Below, piece after piece: positions 1 through 7,784 of a DNA stretch of 53,225 nt (positions within the stretch are counted from its first letter, which is position 1; each line of letters starts with the position of its first letter). The notes beneath the pieces are model-generated. The model was given only the letters and a program-made list of their open reading frames with translations, did not search any database and was not told the DNA's origin. The stretch covers positions 1 to 53,225 of the forward strand of contig JAPLSJ010000080.1 in assembly GCA_026398695.1 (NCBI GenBank), read 5' to 3'. The stretch is from Arenimonas sp. (GTDB lineage: Bacteria; Pseudomonadota; Gammaproteobacteria; Xanthomonadales; Xanthomonadaceae). A program made the position numbers and the translations under genes.

Positions 1-466
1 GCACGCGGCCCGATTCGTCGCGCCAGCGCCGGAAGGCCTGCAGCGCGGCGAGATCGTCGGCATCGGGCAGTGCGCGGCGCGTTCCGGCCAGGCTGGCCTG
101 GCGACCCCAGGGCACGATGTCGCCTTCGGTCGAAGGGCCGGGCAGGCCGCCGGGCGGCATCGGGTTCACCAGCACCAGGGCGTCGGCCGCCGGTGCGTTC
201 AACAGCGCCAGCAGGCCGCCGAGGCTCGCGCCCACCAGCACCACGCGCTGGCCGGGCACGGCGGCGCGGGCCGTGGTGACCCACTCGCCCACCTGCCGCG
301 CGTAGTCCTGCAGCGACGTCCCCGCCAGGCCATCGGGGCCCGGGCGCAGGTCCGGTGCCAGCACCGCATGGCCCTGCGCCGCGAACACCCGCGCCCAGAC
401 CGCCCACTCCCAACCGCCCCCGCCGGCACCGTGCACGAACACGGCGGTGAGGGCTGGCTCAGGCAA
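1..466 (-). CDS. alpha/beta hydrolase (partial, runs off the window start)
   Basis: The gene has no ATG; I translated it from the minus strand. The reading frame is open from the window edge and begins at a TTG (466-464) that overlaps the end of the osmC-like gene by 8 bases; an in-frame stop lies just upstream, so TTG or a later GTG must be the start. The protein begins with a strand leading into VFVHGAGGGGWEW, the usual oxyanion HG loop, and carries GASLGGLLAL, the G-x-S-x-G nucleophile elbow with Ser as nucleophile. About 155 residues are visible; the acid and His of the triad lie outside the window. This is a small serine hydrolase or esterase of unknown substrate. Overlap with the gene upstream suggests co-transcription with it. 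Confidence 0.7.
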   Translation of the reverse strand, partial: MPEPALTAVFVHGAGGGGWEWAVWARVFAAQGHAVLAPDLRPGPDGLAGTSLQDYARQVGEWVTTARAAVPGQRVVLVGASLGGLLALLNAPAADALVLVNPMPPGGLPGPSTEGDIVPWGRQASLAGTRRALPDADDLAALQAFRRWRDESGRV

Positions 467-887
467 GCGTGGCGCTCATCGTGATCGGCACCGACAGCGC
501 CTGCGAGATCACGCAGTTGGCCTTGGCGTTGTCGGCGATGGCGGCGAAACCGGCGGCATCGATGCCCGGCACCGTGGCCGTCACGATCAGGTGCACGCCC
601 ACGACGTGCGGGCCCGGCGACGACTCCATCATCACCTCGGCGCGGGTGTCGATGCGGGTGGCGATGAAGCCGGCGTTCTGCAGGATGAAGCCCAGCGCCA
701 TCGAGAAGCAGCCCGCGTGCGCGGCGGCCAGCAGCTCTTCGGGGTTGGTGCCCTTCTCCTCGCCGAAGCGCGTGTTGAACGAATAGCGGGTGCCTTCGAA
801 CAGGCCGCTCTGCGGCGTGCTCATGCGGCCCTGTCCGGTCTTGAGGTCGCCCTCCCAGTGGGCGGTGGCGTAGCGCTTGAAACCCAT
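459..887 (-). CDS. OsmC/Ohr-family peroxidase
   Basis: The protein of 142 residues starts MGFKRYATAHWEGDL and matches the OsmC family in length and pattern: it reduces organic hydroperoxides with a Cys pair. The first conserved Cys lies in AAAHAGCFSMAL on the central helix and the second in AKANCVISQAL about 70 residues later, the OsmC arrangement. The frame stays open further upstream, but the family N-terminus begins at this ATG. The stop overlaps the start of the downstream hydrolase. It probably protects against peroxides in the cytoplasm. OsmC rather than OhrA is favoured by the glycine-rich, SPGPHVVGVHL-type middle part, without certainty. Confidence 0.85.
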   Translation of the reverse strand: MGFKRYATAHWEGDLKTGQGRMSTPQSGLFEGTRYSFNTRFGEEKGTNPEELLAAAHAGCFSMALGFILQNAGFIATRIDTRAEVMMESSPGPHVVGVHLIVTATVPGIDAAGFAAIADNAKANCVISQALSVPITMSATLA

Positions 888-1123
888 GGCGGTGCTCCCT
901 GTGTTGGCCGGCGTCGGCCTGGACCCGGAGTGTACGCCGGGCCCGTGACGGGTCCGCAACGGGGCGGTTGACCGGCGCCCGCCGTGGGTGGACGCTAGGC
1001 CTCCCGGCCCGTGCCGGGGTTCCGCCATGACCGACGCGCGGTCGCGCGAAAACGACCTGGCAGCGCCACTGCGCCGCCGACCATGACGGCCTATCCGCCC
1101 ATCACCCTGGGAGAGACGGCCTC

Positions 1124-3160
1124 ATGTCGTACAGCACAGCACACATCCGCAACGTGGCCCTGGCAGGCCACCCCGGCGCCGGCAAAACCACCCTGTTCGA
1201 AGCCCTGCTGCAGGCCGGTGGCGCGATACCCGCGGCAGGCAGCCTCGAACGCGGCACCACGGTGTCCGACTTCGACCCGATGGAAAAGGCGCGCGGGCAT
1301 TCGCTCAACACCGCCGTCGCTTCCATCGACCGCGACAACCTGCACCTCAACCTGATCGACACGCCCGGCTACGCCGACTTCCGCGGACCCACGCTGTCGG
1401 CGTTCTCGGCGGTGGAAACCGTCGCCATCGTCGTCAACGCCGGCGCGGGCATCGAATACGGCACGCGCCGAATGATGGACCACGCCAGGGCGCGCAACCT
1501 GTGCCGCATCATCGTGGTCAACCGCATCGACGCCGACCCGGGGAAACTCGCGGCGCTGGTGGACGAACTGCGCGACGCCTTCGGCCCCGAATGCCTGCCC
1601 ATCAACCTGCCCGCCGACGGCGGCAAGCGCGTGGTGGACTGCTTCTGGACCACCGAAGGCGACTCCGACCTGGGCCCGGTGTCGGTGGCGCACCAGCGCA
1701 TCATCGACCAGGTGGTGGAGATCAACGAACAGGTGATGGAGCGCTACCTGGAGGACGGCGAAAGCGGCCTGTCCGGCGCCGCCCTGCACGACGCGTTCGA
1801 ACAGTGCCTGCGCGAGGGCCACCTGGTGCCGGTGTGCTTCACGTCCGCGCGCACCGGCGCCGGCGTGGCCGAGCTGCTGGCGCTGGCCGAGAAGCTGCTG
1901 CCCAACCCGGCCGAAGGCAACCCGCCGCCGTTCGAGAAGAACGGCCAGCCGATCCTGGCCACGCCCGATGCGAAGGCGCACGTGATCGCCGACGTGTTCA
2001 AGATCGTCAACGACCCCTTCGTAGGCAAGCTCAGCGTGTTCCGCGTCTTCCAGGGCACGGTGCGGCGCGACAGCCAGCTGTTCATCGACGATGGCCGCAA
2101 GCCATTCAAGGTGGGCCACCTGTTCCGGCTCAAGGGCAAGGACCACGTGGAAGTGGACCGCGCCATCCCCGGCGACATCGTCGCGGTGGCCAAGGTCGAG
2201 GAAATCCACTTCGACGCCGTGCTGCACGACAGCCACGACGAGGACGACATCCGGCTGCGGCCGCTGGACTTCCCGCGCCCGATGTTCGGACTGGCCATCG
2301 AAGCCGCCACCCGCGGCCAGGAACAGAAGCTGGCCACCGCCCTGCACAAGCTGGCCGAAGAAGACCCGGGCTATGCCGTCGAACACGACGCCGAGCTCAA
2401 CCAGACCGTGGTGCGCGGCCTGGGCGAGCTGCACCTGCGCGTGCTGGTGGAGCGCATCAAGGACCGTTACGGCGTGGACGTGGTGACGCGCCCGCCGCGC
2501 ATCGCCTACCGGGAAACCATCGGCGCGAACGCCGAAGGCCACTATCGGCACAAGAAGCAGACCGGCGGCGCCGGCCAGTTCGGCGAAGTGTTCCTGCGCG
2601 TGGAGCCGCTGGAGCGCGGCGCCGGTTTCGAGTTCGTGGACGCGGTGAAGGGCGGCACCATCCCGGGCCAGTACCTGCCGGCCGTGGAAAAAGGCGTGCG
2701 CCAGGTGCTGCACGGCGGCGCCATCGCCGGCTACCCGATCCAGGACGTGCGCGTCACCGTCTACGACGGCAAGCACCACCCGGTGGACTCGAAGGAAGTG
2801 GCCTTCGTGGCCGCCGGCAAGAAAGCCTTCATCGATGCCGTCGGCAAGGCGCGGCCACAGGTGCTCGAACCCATCGTGGACCTCACCGTGGCCGCGCCCG
2901 AGTCGCACATGGGCGACATCACCGGCCAGCTGGCGGGCAAGCGCGCGCGCATCCACGGCACCGACGCTGGCCGCGACGGCGAAATCGTGGTCAAGGCGCA
3001 GGTGCCGCTGTCCGAACTCACCGACTACGCCGCCGAACTCAAGGGCGCCACCGCCGGCCGCGGCCGCTACGACCTGGAGTTCAGCCACTACGAGCCGGTA
3101 CCCGGCGGCGTGCAGGCGCGGCTGGTGGCCAACTACAAGCCGCACGAGTCGGAGGACTAG
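1124..3160 (+). CDS. elongation factor G-like GTPase
   Basis: The 678-residue protein has EF-G domain order: GTPase domain (about 1-265), beta-barrel domain II (about 290-375), then domains III-V. P-loop is GHPGAGKTT (15-23). It departs from real EF-G at key sites: switch I reads RGHS (57-60) instead of the RGITI type, the G3 motif is DTPGYADF with Tyr83 where catalytic His sits in EF-G and EF-Tu, and G4 is NRID (133-136) rather than NKxD. These features mark the EF-G paralogue group to which mycobacterial FusA2 also belongs, not the housekeeping fusA. No rpsL/rpsG/tuf neighbours are present, as expected for a paralogue. Start chosen for GGGAGAGA about 8 bases upstream of ATG. Role at the ribosome is unknown. 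Confidence 0.85.
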   Translation: MSYSTAHIRNVALAGHPGAGKTTLFEALLQAGGAIPAAGSLERGTTVSDFDPMEKARGHSLNTAVASIDRDNLHLNLIDTPGYADFRGPTLSAFSAVETVAIVVNAGAGIEYGTRRMMDHARARNLCRIIVVNRIDADPGKLAALVDELRDAFGPECLPINLPADGGKRVVDCFWTTEGDSDLGPVSVAHQRIIDQVVEINEQVMERYLEDGESGLSGAALHDAFEQCLREGHLVPVCFTSARTGAGVAELLALAEKLLPNPAEGNPPPFEKNGQPILATPDAKAHVIADVFKIVNDPFVGKLSVFRVFQGTVRRDSQLFIDDGRKPFKVGHLFRLKGKDHVEVDRAIPGDIVAVAKVEEIHFDAVLHDSHDEDDIRLRPLDFPRPMFGLAIEAATRGQEQKLATALHKLAEEDPGYAVEHDAELNQTVVRGLGELHLRVLVERIKDRYGVDVVTRPPRIAYRETIGANAEGHYRHKKQTGGAGQFGEVFLRVEPLERGAGFEFVDAVKGGTIPGQYLPAVEKGVRQVLHGGAIAGYPIQDVRVTVYDGKHHPVDSKEVAFVAAGKKAFIDAVGKARPQVLEPIVDLTVAAPESHMGDITGQLAGKRARIHGTDAGRDGEIVVKAQVPLSELTDYAAELKGATAGRGRYDLEFSHYEPVPGGVQARLVANYKPHESED

Positions 3161-3169
3161 ACTGTCGGC

Positions 3170-3451
3170 ATGAAAGCCACCACCGCCGCCGAGGCCCGCC
3201 GCCTGCAGGACATTCCCAACATCGGCCCCGCCGGGGCCGACGACCTGCGGGCGCTGGGCATCTTCGAGCCCGCCCAGCTGGTGGGGCTGGATCCGTACGC
3301 GCTGTACGACATGAGCAACGCGCTGCGCGGGCAGCGCCAGGACCCGTGCGTGTGCGACGTGTTCATCGCCGCGGTGCGCTTCATGGAAGGCGCCCCGCCG
3401 CACCCGTGGTGGCACTACACGGCCGAGCGCAAGCGCCACTTCGCCGGCTGA
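3170..3451 (+). CDS. helix-hairpin-helix protein, Cdd1-like
   Basis: A 93-residue protein starting 10 bases after the EF-G-like gene, probably in the same transcript. The N-terminal half, LQDIPNIGPAGADDLRALGI, is a helix-hairpin-helix motif of the kind that contacts DNA backbone in a sequence-independent way; the second half ends AVRFMEGAPPHPWWHYT. This combination is that of the small HHH family sometimes called pathogenicity locus (Cdd1). No enzyme motif is visible. Function is unknown; DNA binding is inferred from the motif only. It is convergent with cydB, the two stops being four bases apart. Confidence 0.75.
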   Translation: MKATTAAEARRLQDIPNIGPAGADDLRALGIFEPAQLVGLDPYALYDMSNALRGQRQDPCVCDVFIAAVRFMEGAPPHPWWHYTAERKRHFAG

Positions 3452-3455
3452 CGGG

Positions 3456-4448
3456 TCACTCGTAGCTGAGCTCGGCGGTGCGGCCCCAGAACACGCGGTA
3501 CACGTACACCGTGTAGACCAGGATCATCGGCAGCGTCACCGCCGCGCCCACCAGCATGATCTTCAGCGACCCCGTGGCCGCCGCCGCGTCCCAGATCGTG
3601 ATGCGGTCGATCACCAGGTACGGGAACAGGCTGTAGGCCAGGCCCGCGAACGCCAGCACGAACAGGATGATCGCGCCCGCGAACGGCACCCAGTCGCGCT
3701 GGCTGTGGCCCTTGCGCAGCCGCCGGATCGAGCCTTCGGTGGCCGCGAACACCAGCGCCGTCACCACCGGGATCGGCAGCAGGAACAGCAGCTGCGGCAG
3801 CGCGAACCACTTCTCGAAGATGCGCGGGCTCACCCACGGCGTGGCGACGGACACCGCCGCGATGCCCAGGCCCGTCAGCCACAGGCTGCGGTAGGCCCAG
3901 CGCAGCGCGCGCTGGCGAAGCTCGCCTTCGGCCTTGAGCACCAGCCAGCCGGCGCCCAGCAGCGAGTAGCCCGCACACAGCGCCAGGCCAATCGCCGTGG
4001 CGAAGCCCAGGCCCACCGCGTCGCTGCGGAAGCCCAGGATGTAGCTGCCCAGCATGAAGCCCTGCGAAAACGCCGCCATCAGCGAGCCGAACCAGAAGGC
4101 GAAGTTCCACAGCGGCTTGTGCGCCGCGCGCGCCTTCACCCGGAAGTCGAAGGCCACGCAGCGCAGGATCAGCCCGATCAGCATCGCCGCCACCGGCAGG
4201 TACAGCGAACTCAGGATCACGCCGTGCGCCATCGGGAACGCCACCAGCAGCAGGCCCACGCCCAGCACCAGCCAGGTTTCGTTGGCGTCCCAGAACGGGC
4301 CGATCGAGGCGATCATGCGGTCCTTGTCGGCGTCGGCCACGCCGCGCAGCAGGATGCCCACGCCCAGGTCGTAGCCGTCCATCACCACGTACAGCAGCAT
4401 CGCCAGCGCCATCAGCGCGGTGAAGATCACCGGAAGTGCGGTTTCCAT
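3456..4448 (-). CDS. cydB: cytochrome bd-type quinol oxidase subunit II
   Basis: The 330-residue integral membrane protein starts METALPVIFTALMALAMLLY and has about eight or nine hydrophobic segments. VVMDGYDLGVG and GPFWDANETWLVLG are hallmark CydB segments. With CydA it makes a quinol-oxidising terminal oxidase in the inner membrane that reduces O2 to water without pumping protons. The ATG follows the cydA stop after one base, so translation is coupled. No small cydX-like frame exists downstream: the next gene ends four bases away on the other strand. The length and the short-loop CydA partner fit the cyanide-insensitive (CioAB) branch. Confidence 0.93.
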   Translation of the reverse strand: METALPVIFTALMALAMLLYVVMDGYDLGVGILLRGVADADKDRMIASIGPFWDANETWLVLGVGLLLVAFPMAHGVILSSLYLPVAAMLIGLILRCVAFDFRVKARAAHKPLWNFAFWFGSLMAAFSQGFMLGSYILGFRSDAVGLGFATAIGLALCAGYSLLGAGWLVLKAEGELRQRALRWAYRSLWLTGLGIAAVSVATPWVSPRIFEKWFALPQLLFLLPIPVVTALVFAATEGSIRRLRKGHSQRDWVPFAGAIILFVLAFAGLAYSLFPYLVIDRITIWDAAAATGSLKIMLVGAAVTLPMILVYTVYVYRVFWGRTAELSYE

Positions 4449-4449
4449 C

Positions 4450-5793
4450 TCAGGCCTCCTGCAGGCCGGACGCGGCCGGCTTGTGGTCGGGTTTGCCGCG
4501 ATGGCGCGCCAGGTACAGCAGCACGGCCACGTACGAGCCCAGCAGGAACACGTAGATCAGCAGGTAGGCCGTCAGGCTGATGCCGATGATCGGCGCGGGC
4601 ACGTCGGAAATGGCGTCGGCCGTGCGCAGCACGCCGGTCACCAGCCACGGCTGGCGGCCGATCTCGGTGACGTACCAGCCGGCCAGCGTCGCCACCCAGC
4701 CCGAGAACATCATGCCGGTGAGCGCGAGCGCCTGGCCACGCGTGGGCTCGGCGTGCTTTCTCAGGCGCCACGCGGTCCACCACGACACCAGCAGCATCGC
4801 CATGCCCACGCCCACCATCACCCGGAAGCCCCAGAACACCGGCGCCACCGGCGGGTGCACGCCCTTGAAGGAATCCAGGCCCTTGATCTCGCCGTCGAGC
4901 GAGTGGGTGAGGATCAGGCTGGCCAGCTTCGGTATGCCGATGGCGTAGTCGTTGCTGCGCGTTTCTTCATTGGGCATGGCGAAGATCAGCGCCGGTGCGC
5001 CCTTTTCGTCCTTCCAGATGCCTTCCATCGCGGCCACCTTGGCCGGCTGGTGCTCAAGCGTGTTCAGCCCGTGCAGGTCACCCACGAAGATCTGCACGGG
5101 GATCAGCAGCGCCGCCACGGCCACGCCGGTGCGCATTGCCGCCATCACGTCCGGGCTGCGGTCCCGGCGCAGCCAGCGGTAGGCCGACAGGCCCGCCACC
5201 AGGAACGAGGCGGTGAGGCCCGAGGCCAGCAGCATGTGCGTGAGCCGGTACGGCAGCGACGGGTTGAACAGGATCGCCAGCCAGTCGGTCGGATGCGCCT
5301 GGCCGTCGATCATCTCGAAGCCCACCGGCGTCTGCATCCACGAGTTCAGCACCAGGATCCAGAACGCCGACAGCGTGGTGCCGCCCGCCACCAGCACGGT
5401 GGCCAGGGTATGCATGCGCTCGCCCACGCGCTTGCGGCCGAACAGCATGATCCCGAGGAAGCTGGCCTCCAGGAAGAACGCCGTCAGCACTTCGTAGGCC
5501 AGCAGCGGCCCGGCGATGTTGCCCACCGTTTCCATGTAGCCCGGCCAGTTGGTGCCGAACTGGAAGCTCATGGTGATGCCGCTCACCACGCCCATCGCGA
5601 ACGTGAGCGCGAACACCTTCACCCAGAAGTAGTAGGCCTGCAGCCAGTGGTCCTGGCCGGTCTTGAGGAAGCGCAGCTTGAAGAACAGCAATATCCAGCC
5701 AAGGGCGATCGTGATTGTCGGGAACAGGATGTGGAAGCTGATGTTGGCCGCGAACTGGATGCGGGCCAGCATCGCCGGGTCGAGTTCACTCAC
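4450..5793 (-). CDS. cydA: cytochrome bd-type quinol oxidase subunit I (CIO type)
   Basis: The chosen start is GTG at 5793, preceded by AGGAG and overlapping the regulator stop as GTGA; this gives 447 residues. An ATG 21 bases later is the alternative. The N-terminal NISFHILFPTITIALGW carries the conserved His (His21) that ligates a high-spin heme, and VTEIGRQPWLVTGVLRT is the CydA signature near quinol and heme ligands. At 447 residues it is shorter than the 522-residue E. coli protein, mainly because the periplasmic Q-loop is short, a trait of cyanide-insensitive oxidases. It lies directly downstream of a GbsR/MarR-type gene and upstream of cydB, so the three probably form one transcript. 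Confidence 0.93.
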   Translation of the reverse strand: MSELDPAMLARIQFAANISFHILFPTITIALGWILLFFKLRFLKTGQDHWLQAYYFWVKVFALTFAMGVVSGITMSFQFGTNWPGYMETVGNIAGPLLAYEVLTAFFLEASFLGIMLFGRKRVGERMHTLATVLVAGGTTLSAFWILVLNSWMQTPVGFEMIDGQAHPTDWLAILFNPSLPYRLTHMLLASGLTASFLVAGLSAYRWLRRDRSPDVMAAMRTGVAVAALLIPVQIFVGDLHGLNTLEHQPAKVAAMEGIWKDEKGAPALIFAMPNEETRSNDYAIGIPKLASLILTHSLDGEIKGLDSFKGVHPPVAPVFWGFRVMVGVGMAMLLVSWWTAWRLRKHAEPTRGQALALTGMMFSGWVATLAGWYVTEIGRQPWLVTGVLRTADAISDVPAPIIGISLTAYLLIYVFLLGSYVAVLLYLARHRGKPDHKPAASGLQEA

Positions 5794-6359
5794 GAGGCTT
5801 TCTCCTCGTTGGCCGGGCCCGTGCCGCGCATGCGGTCGGTGAACTGCAGCAGGGTGGTGGCCTTGGCGCCCAGCGACATCAGCTTCTCGAGCGTGGACGG
5901 CGAGAGCTTGCGCACTTCGGCGAACCACTCGGTCAGCTGTTCGATCAGGTCGTGCATCTCGCGCATGCGGGCCTGGGCGTGCAGTTCCTCGGGCGACACC
6001 GGCGCCTCGAGCAGGGCGTCGCGAAGCATCGAGAGGGTCGGGTCGATCTCGCGCCGCTGCCGCTCCTCGGCCAGGGTCTTGAAGATGGCCCAGACGTCCT
6101 CGGGCGCGGCATAGAAGTCGCGCCGGTCGCCGGGCTGGTGGCTCAGGCGCACCAGGCGCCAGGACGACAGCTCCTTCAGGCCCATGCTGACGTTGGACCG
6201 GCTGACGCCGAGGCGGTCGGTGATTTCGTCGGCGGTCAGCGGCTGGGCGGAGATGAAGAGCAGGGCGTAGATCTGGCCGACGGTGCGGTTGATGCCCCAG
6301 CGGCTGCCCATTTCACCGAAATGCAGGACAAACGACTGGCTGAGCGGGGGGAGATCCAT
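5790..6359 (-). CDS. GbsR/MarR-type transcriptional regulator
   Basis: The winged-helix protein contains QPLTADEITDRLGVSRSNVSMGLKEL as its recognition region (about residues 35-65) and a long helical C-terminus for dimerisation, as in the GbsR/MarR group. I place the start at ATG 6359 (MDLPPLSQSFVLHFGEMG, 189 residues) because a good promoter and a dyad lie between this codon and the other candidate ATG at 6401; the 6401 start would put the -10 box inside the gene. SD-like GAAGG is 13 bases upstream, a bit far. The stop overlaps cydA as GTGA. It likely senses a respiratory or redox cue and controls itself and cydAB; the ligand is unknown. Confidence 0.82.
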   Translation of the reverse strand: MDLPPLSQSFVLHFGEMGSRWGINRTVGQIYALLFISAQPLTADEITDRLGVSRSNVSMGLKELSSWRLVRLSHQPGDRRDFYAAPEDVWAIFKTLAEERQRREIDPTLSMLRDALLEAPVSPEELHAQARMREMHDLIEQLTEWFAEVRKLSPSTLEKLMSLGAKATTLLQFTDRMRGTGPANEEKAS

Positions 6360-6374
6360 GGGGATATCGGTGCC

Positions 6375-6422
6375 TTCAGTAATTTCTGAAGCATTAGACA
6401 TCCGGGCCGGGTGGCCGGACAA
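6375..6422 (-). promoter_or_regulatory. promoter and dyad operator of the regulator-cydAB operon
   Basis: On the minus strand, -35 TTGTCC (6422-6417), an 18-base spacer and -10 TCTAAT (6398-6393) precede the perfect-arm dyad TTCAG-N6-CTGAA (6390-6375). The predicted transcription start falls at about 6386, inside the dyad, so a bound regulator would block initiation. This is typical of autoregulation by a dimeric winged-helix protein. Promoter and dyad are seen in the sequence; the assignment to this regulator is inferred. Confidence 0.5.
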
Positions 6423-6525
6423 CCCCTCGCCAACACCGATTCAGGGAACCATCACGGCCGCGGCGGGTGCCGGTTCGGGGCATGATGGCCAGGCTCCCCT
6501 CACCTCCCCAAACCGTCGGAAAGCC

Positions 6526-7269
6526 GTGGAAACCAGCCGCCCTCGCCTCAGCATCGGGCGTACCCGCGTGGCCTACATCGGCCCGTCGCTGGACCTCGCG
6601 CCGCATCGCAATGCGGCGGCCACCGTCGCGATCGCCATCGCCGCGCCGTTCCGCCTGGGGCTTGGCCGCGCCAGGATCGGCACGCAGGCACCGGCACGGC
6701 GCATAGCGCTGGTGCCACCCGGGGCGTGGCACCACCTCGTCGCCGACGGGCCCATGGTGTTCCTGTATCTCGATGCGCAGGCCGCCGACCTCGCGGCCCT
6801 GGCCACGCTAGACCTGGAGGCGGCGAGGTCGGGTTTTCCCTCGCCATTGTCAGCGGTGGCCGCGCACTGGCAGGTGGACGACTGGTGCACCGCGCTGGGC
6901 CTTCCGGTGCCGGTGCCGCCCGATCCGCGCCTGGCGCCGGTCCTGGCCAGGCTTGACGTGGATCCGGACGCGTTTGCTTCGGTGGATGCGCTTGCCCGCG
7001 CGCTGCCGCTGTCGCGTTCACGCACGCAGGCGCTGTTCACCGCCAGCGTGGGCATGCCGTTCCGCCGCTACCGGCTCTGGCGTCGCATGGCCTGCGTGAT
7101 GGCGCAGCTGCAGCGCGGCGCAACGCTGACGCAGGCGGCCATGGACGCGGGCTTCGCCAGCCCCTCTCACTTCGCCACCGCCTTCCGCACGCAGTTCGGT
7201 CTGTCGCCCAGCGCGCTGGTGGGCCGGGGAATCACCATCGACTGGCGCGACCGGCCTCAGGCCGGCTGA
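6526..7269 (+). CDS. AraC-family transcriptional regulator
   Basis: About 247 residues from GTG 6526 (METSRPRLSIGRTRVAYIG). The N-terminal half is a small beta-rich, cupin-like sensing part containing the ALVPPGAWHHLV strand; the C-terminal 100 residues hold two helix-turn-helix units, the first around SVDALARALPLSRSRTQALF and the second TLTQAAMDAGFASPSHFATA followed by FRTQFGLSPSAL, the AraC signature. The frame is open upstream into the divergent regulator gene, so the start is set by protein content and CGGAA seven bases ahead. Target genes are unknown; the convergent membrane-protein gene overlaps its 3' end by 13 bases. Confidence 0.82.
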   Translation: METSRPRLSIGRTRVAYIGPSLDLAPHRNAAATVAIAIAAPFRLGLGRARIGTQAPARRIALVPPGAWHHLVADGPMVFLYLDAQAADLAALATLDLEAARSGFPSPLSAVAAHWQVDDWCTALGLPVPVPPDPRLAPVLARLDVDPDAFASVDALARALPLSRSRTQALFTASVGMPFRRYRLWRRMACVMAQLQRGATLTQAAMDAGFASPSHFATAFRTQFGLSPSALVGRGITIDWRDRPQAG

Positions 7270-7640
7270 CGCGCTCGCCACTCGGCCACCGCACCCAGCA
7301 CCAACAGGCCCAGGGCGACCACATCGGCGATGACCACGCGGTTGATGGCGGCGTTCGTCGGCGCCTCCAGCGCGGCAAGCGCCAGGAACGACAGCACGCT
7401 CACGAAAGCGGCCACGTAGGCCGCAGGCCGCCAGGCCGGCAGGAACGCGGCGGCGATCAGGCCAGCCCCCAACAGCCCGAAGAGCACGGCGCGATGCCGC
7501 AGCAGCAGCGCCAGGTCCGCGCCTTCCACCGGGATGCCGTACAGGCGCGCCAGGGTGTCGGCGCCCAAAACGCCGGGCAGCGGCAGCAGGTGGATCACCG
7601 CGACAATCACGAGCACAGCGGCGGACAGGGTCGACAACAT
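7257..7640 (-). CDS. small four-helix membrane protein
   Basis: The 127-residue protein has four hydrophobic stretches, at about residues 4-22, 46-66, 70-90 and 98-118, joined by short charged loops (LLRHRAVLFG, APTNAAINR, EWRARQPA). I do not recognise a catalytic motif. Similar four-helix proteins of unknown function are common in proteobacteria. It overlaps the end of the AraC-type gene tail to tail by 13 bases, so regulation by convergent transcription is possible, but nothing in the sequence indicates a role. Confidence 0.65.
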   Translation of the reverse strand: MLSTLSAAVLVIVAVIHLLPLPGVLGADTLARLYGIPVEGADLALLLRHRAVLFGLLGAGLIAAAFLPAWRPAAYVAAFVSVLSFLALAALEAPTNAAINRVVIADVVALGLLVLGAVAEWRARQPA

Positions 7641-7784
7641 GGCGGCTCCAGCGTGGGGTGTTCGCCCGCATCGTCCCGCAGGACCGCCGCGGCCGCTTTC
7701 ACGAACGTCCTGCGCCCGCGCTCCAACCGCCGCCCGGCTCCCCCACCGGCGCCTGGAGGGCCAGGCGACGCGATGCGGCGCGGC

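Noticed and set aside
1091-3439. 782-codon open frame on the minus strand opposite the EF-G-like gene
   Set aside because: Low-complexity His/Val/Gln-rich translation caused by antisense reading of GC-rich codons; no family motif. The plus-strand frame is a clear GTPase.
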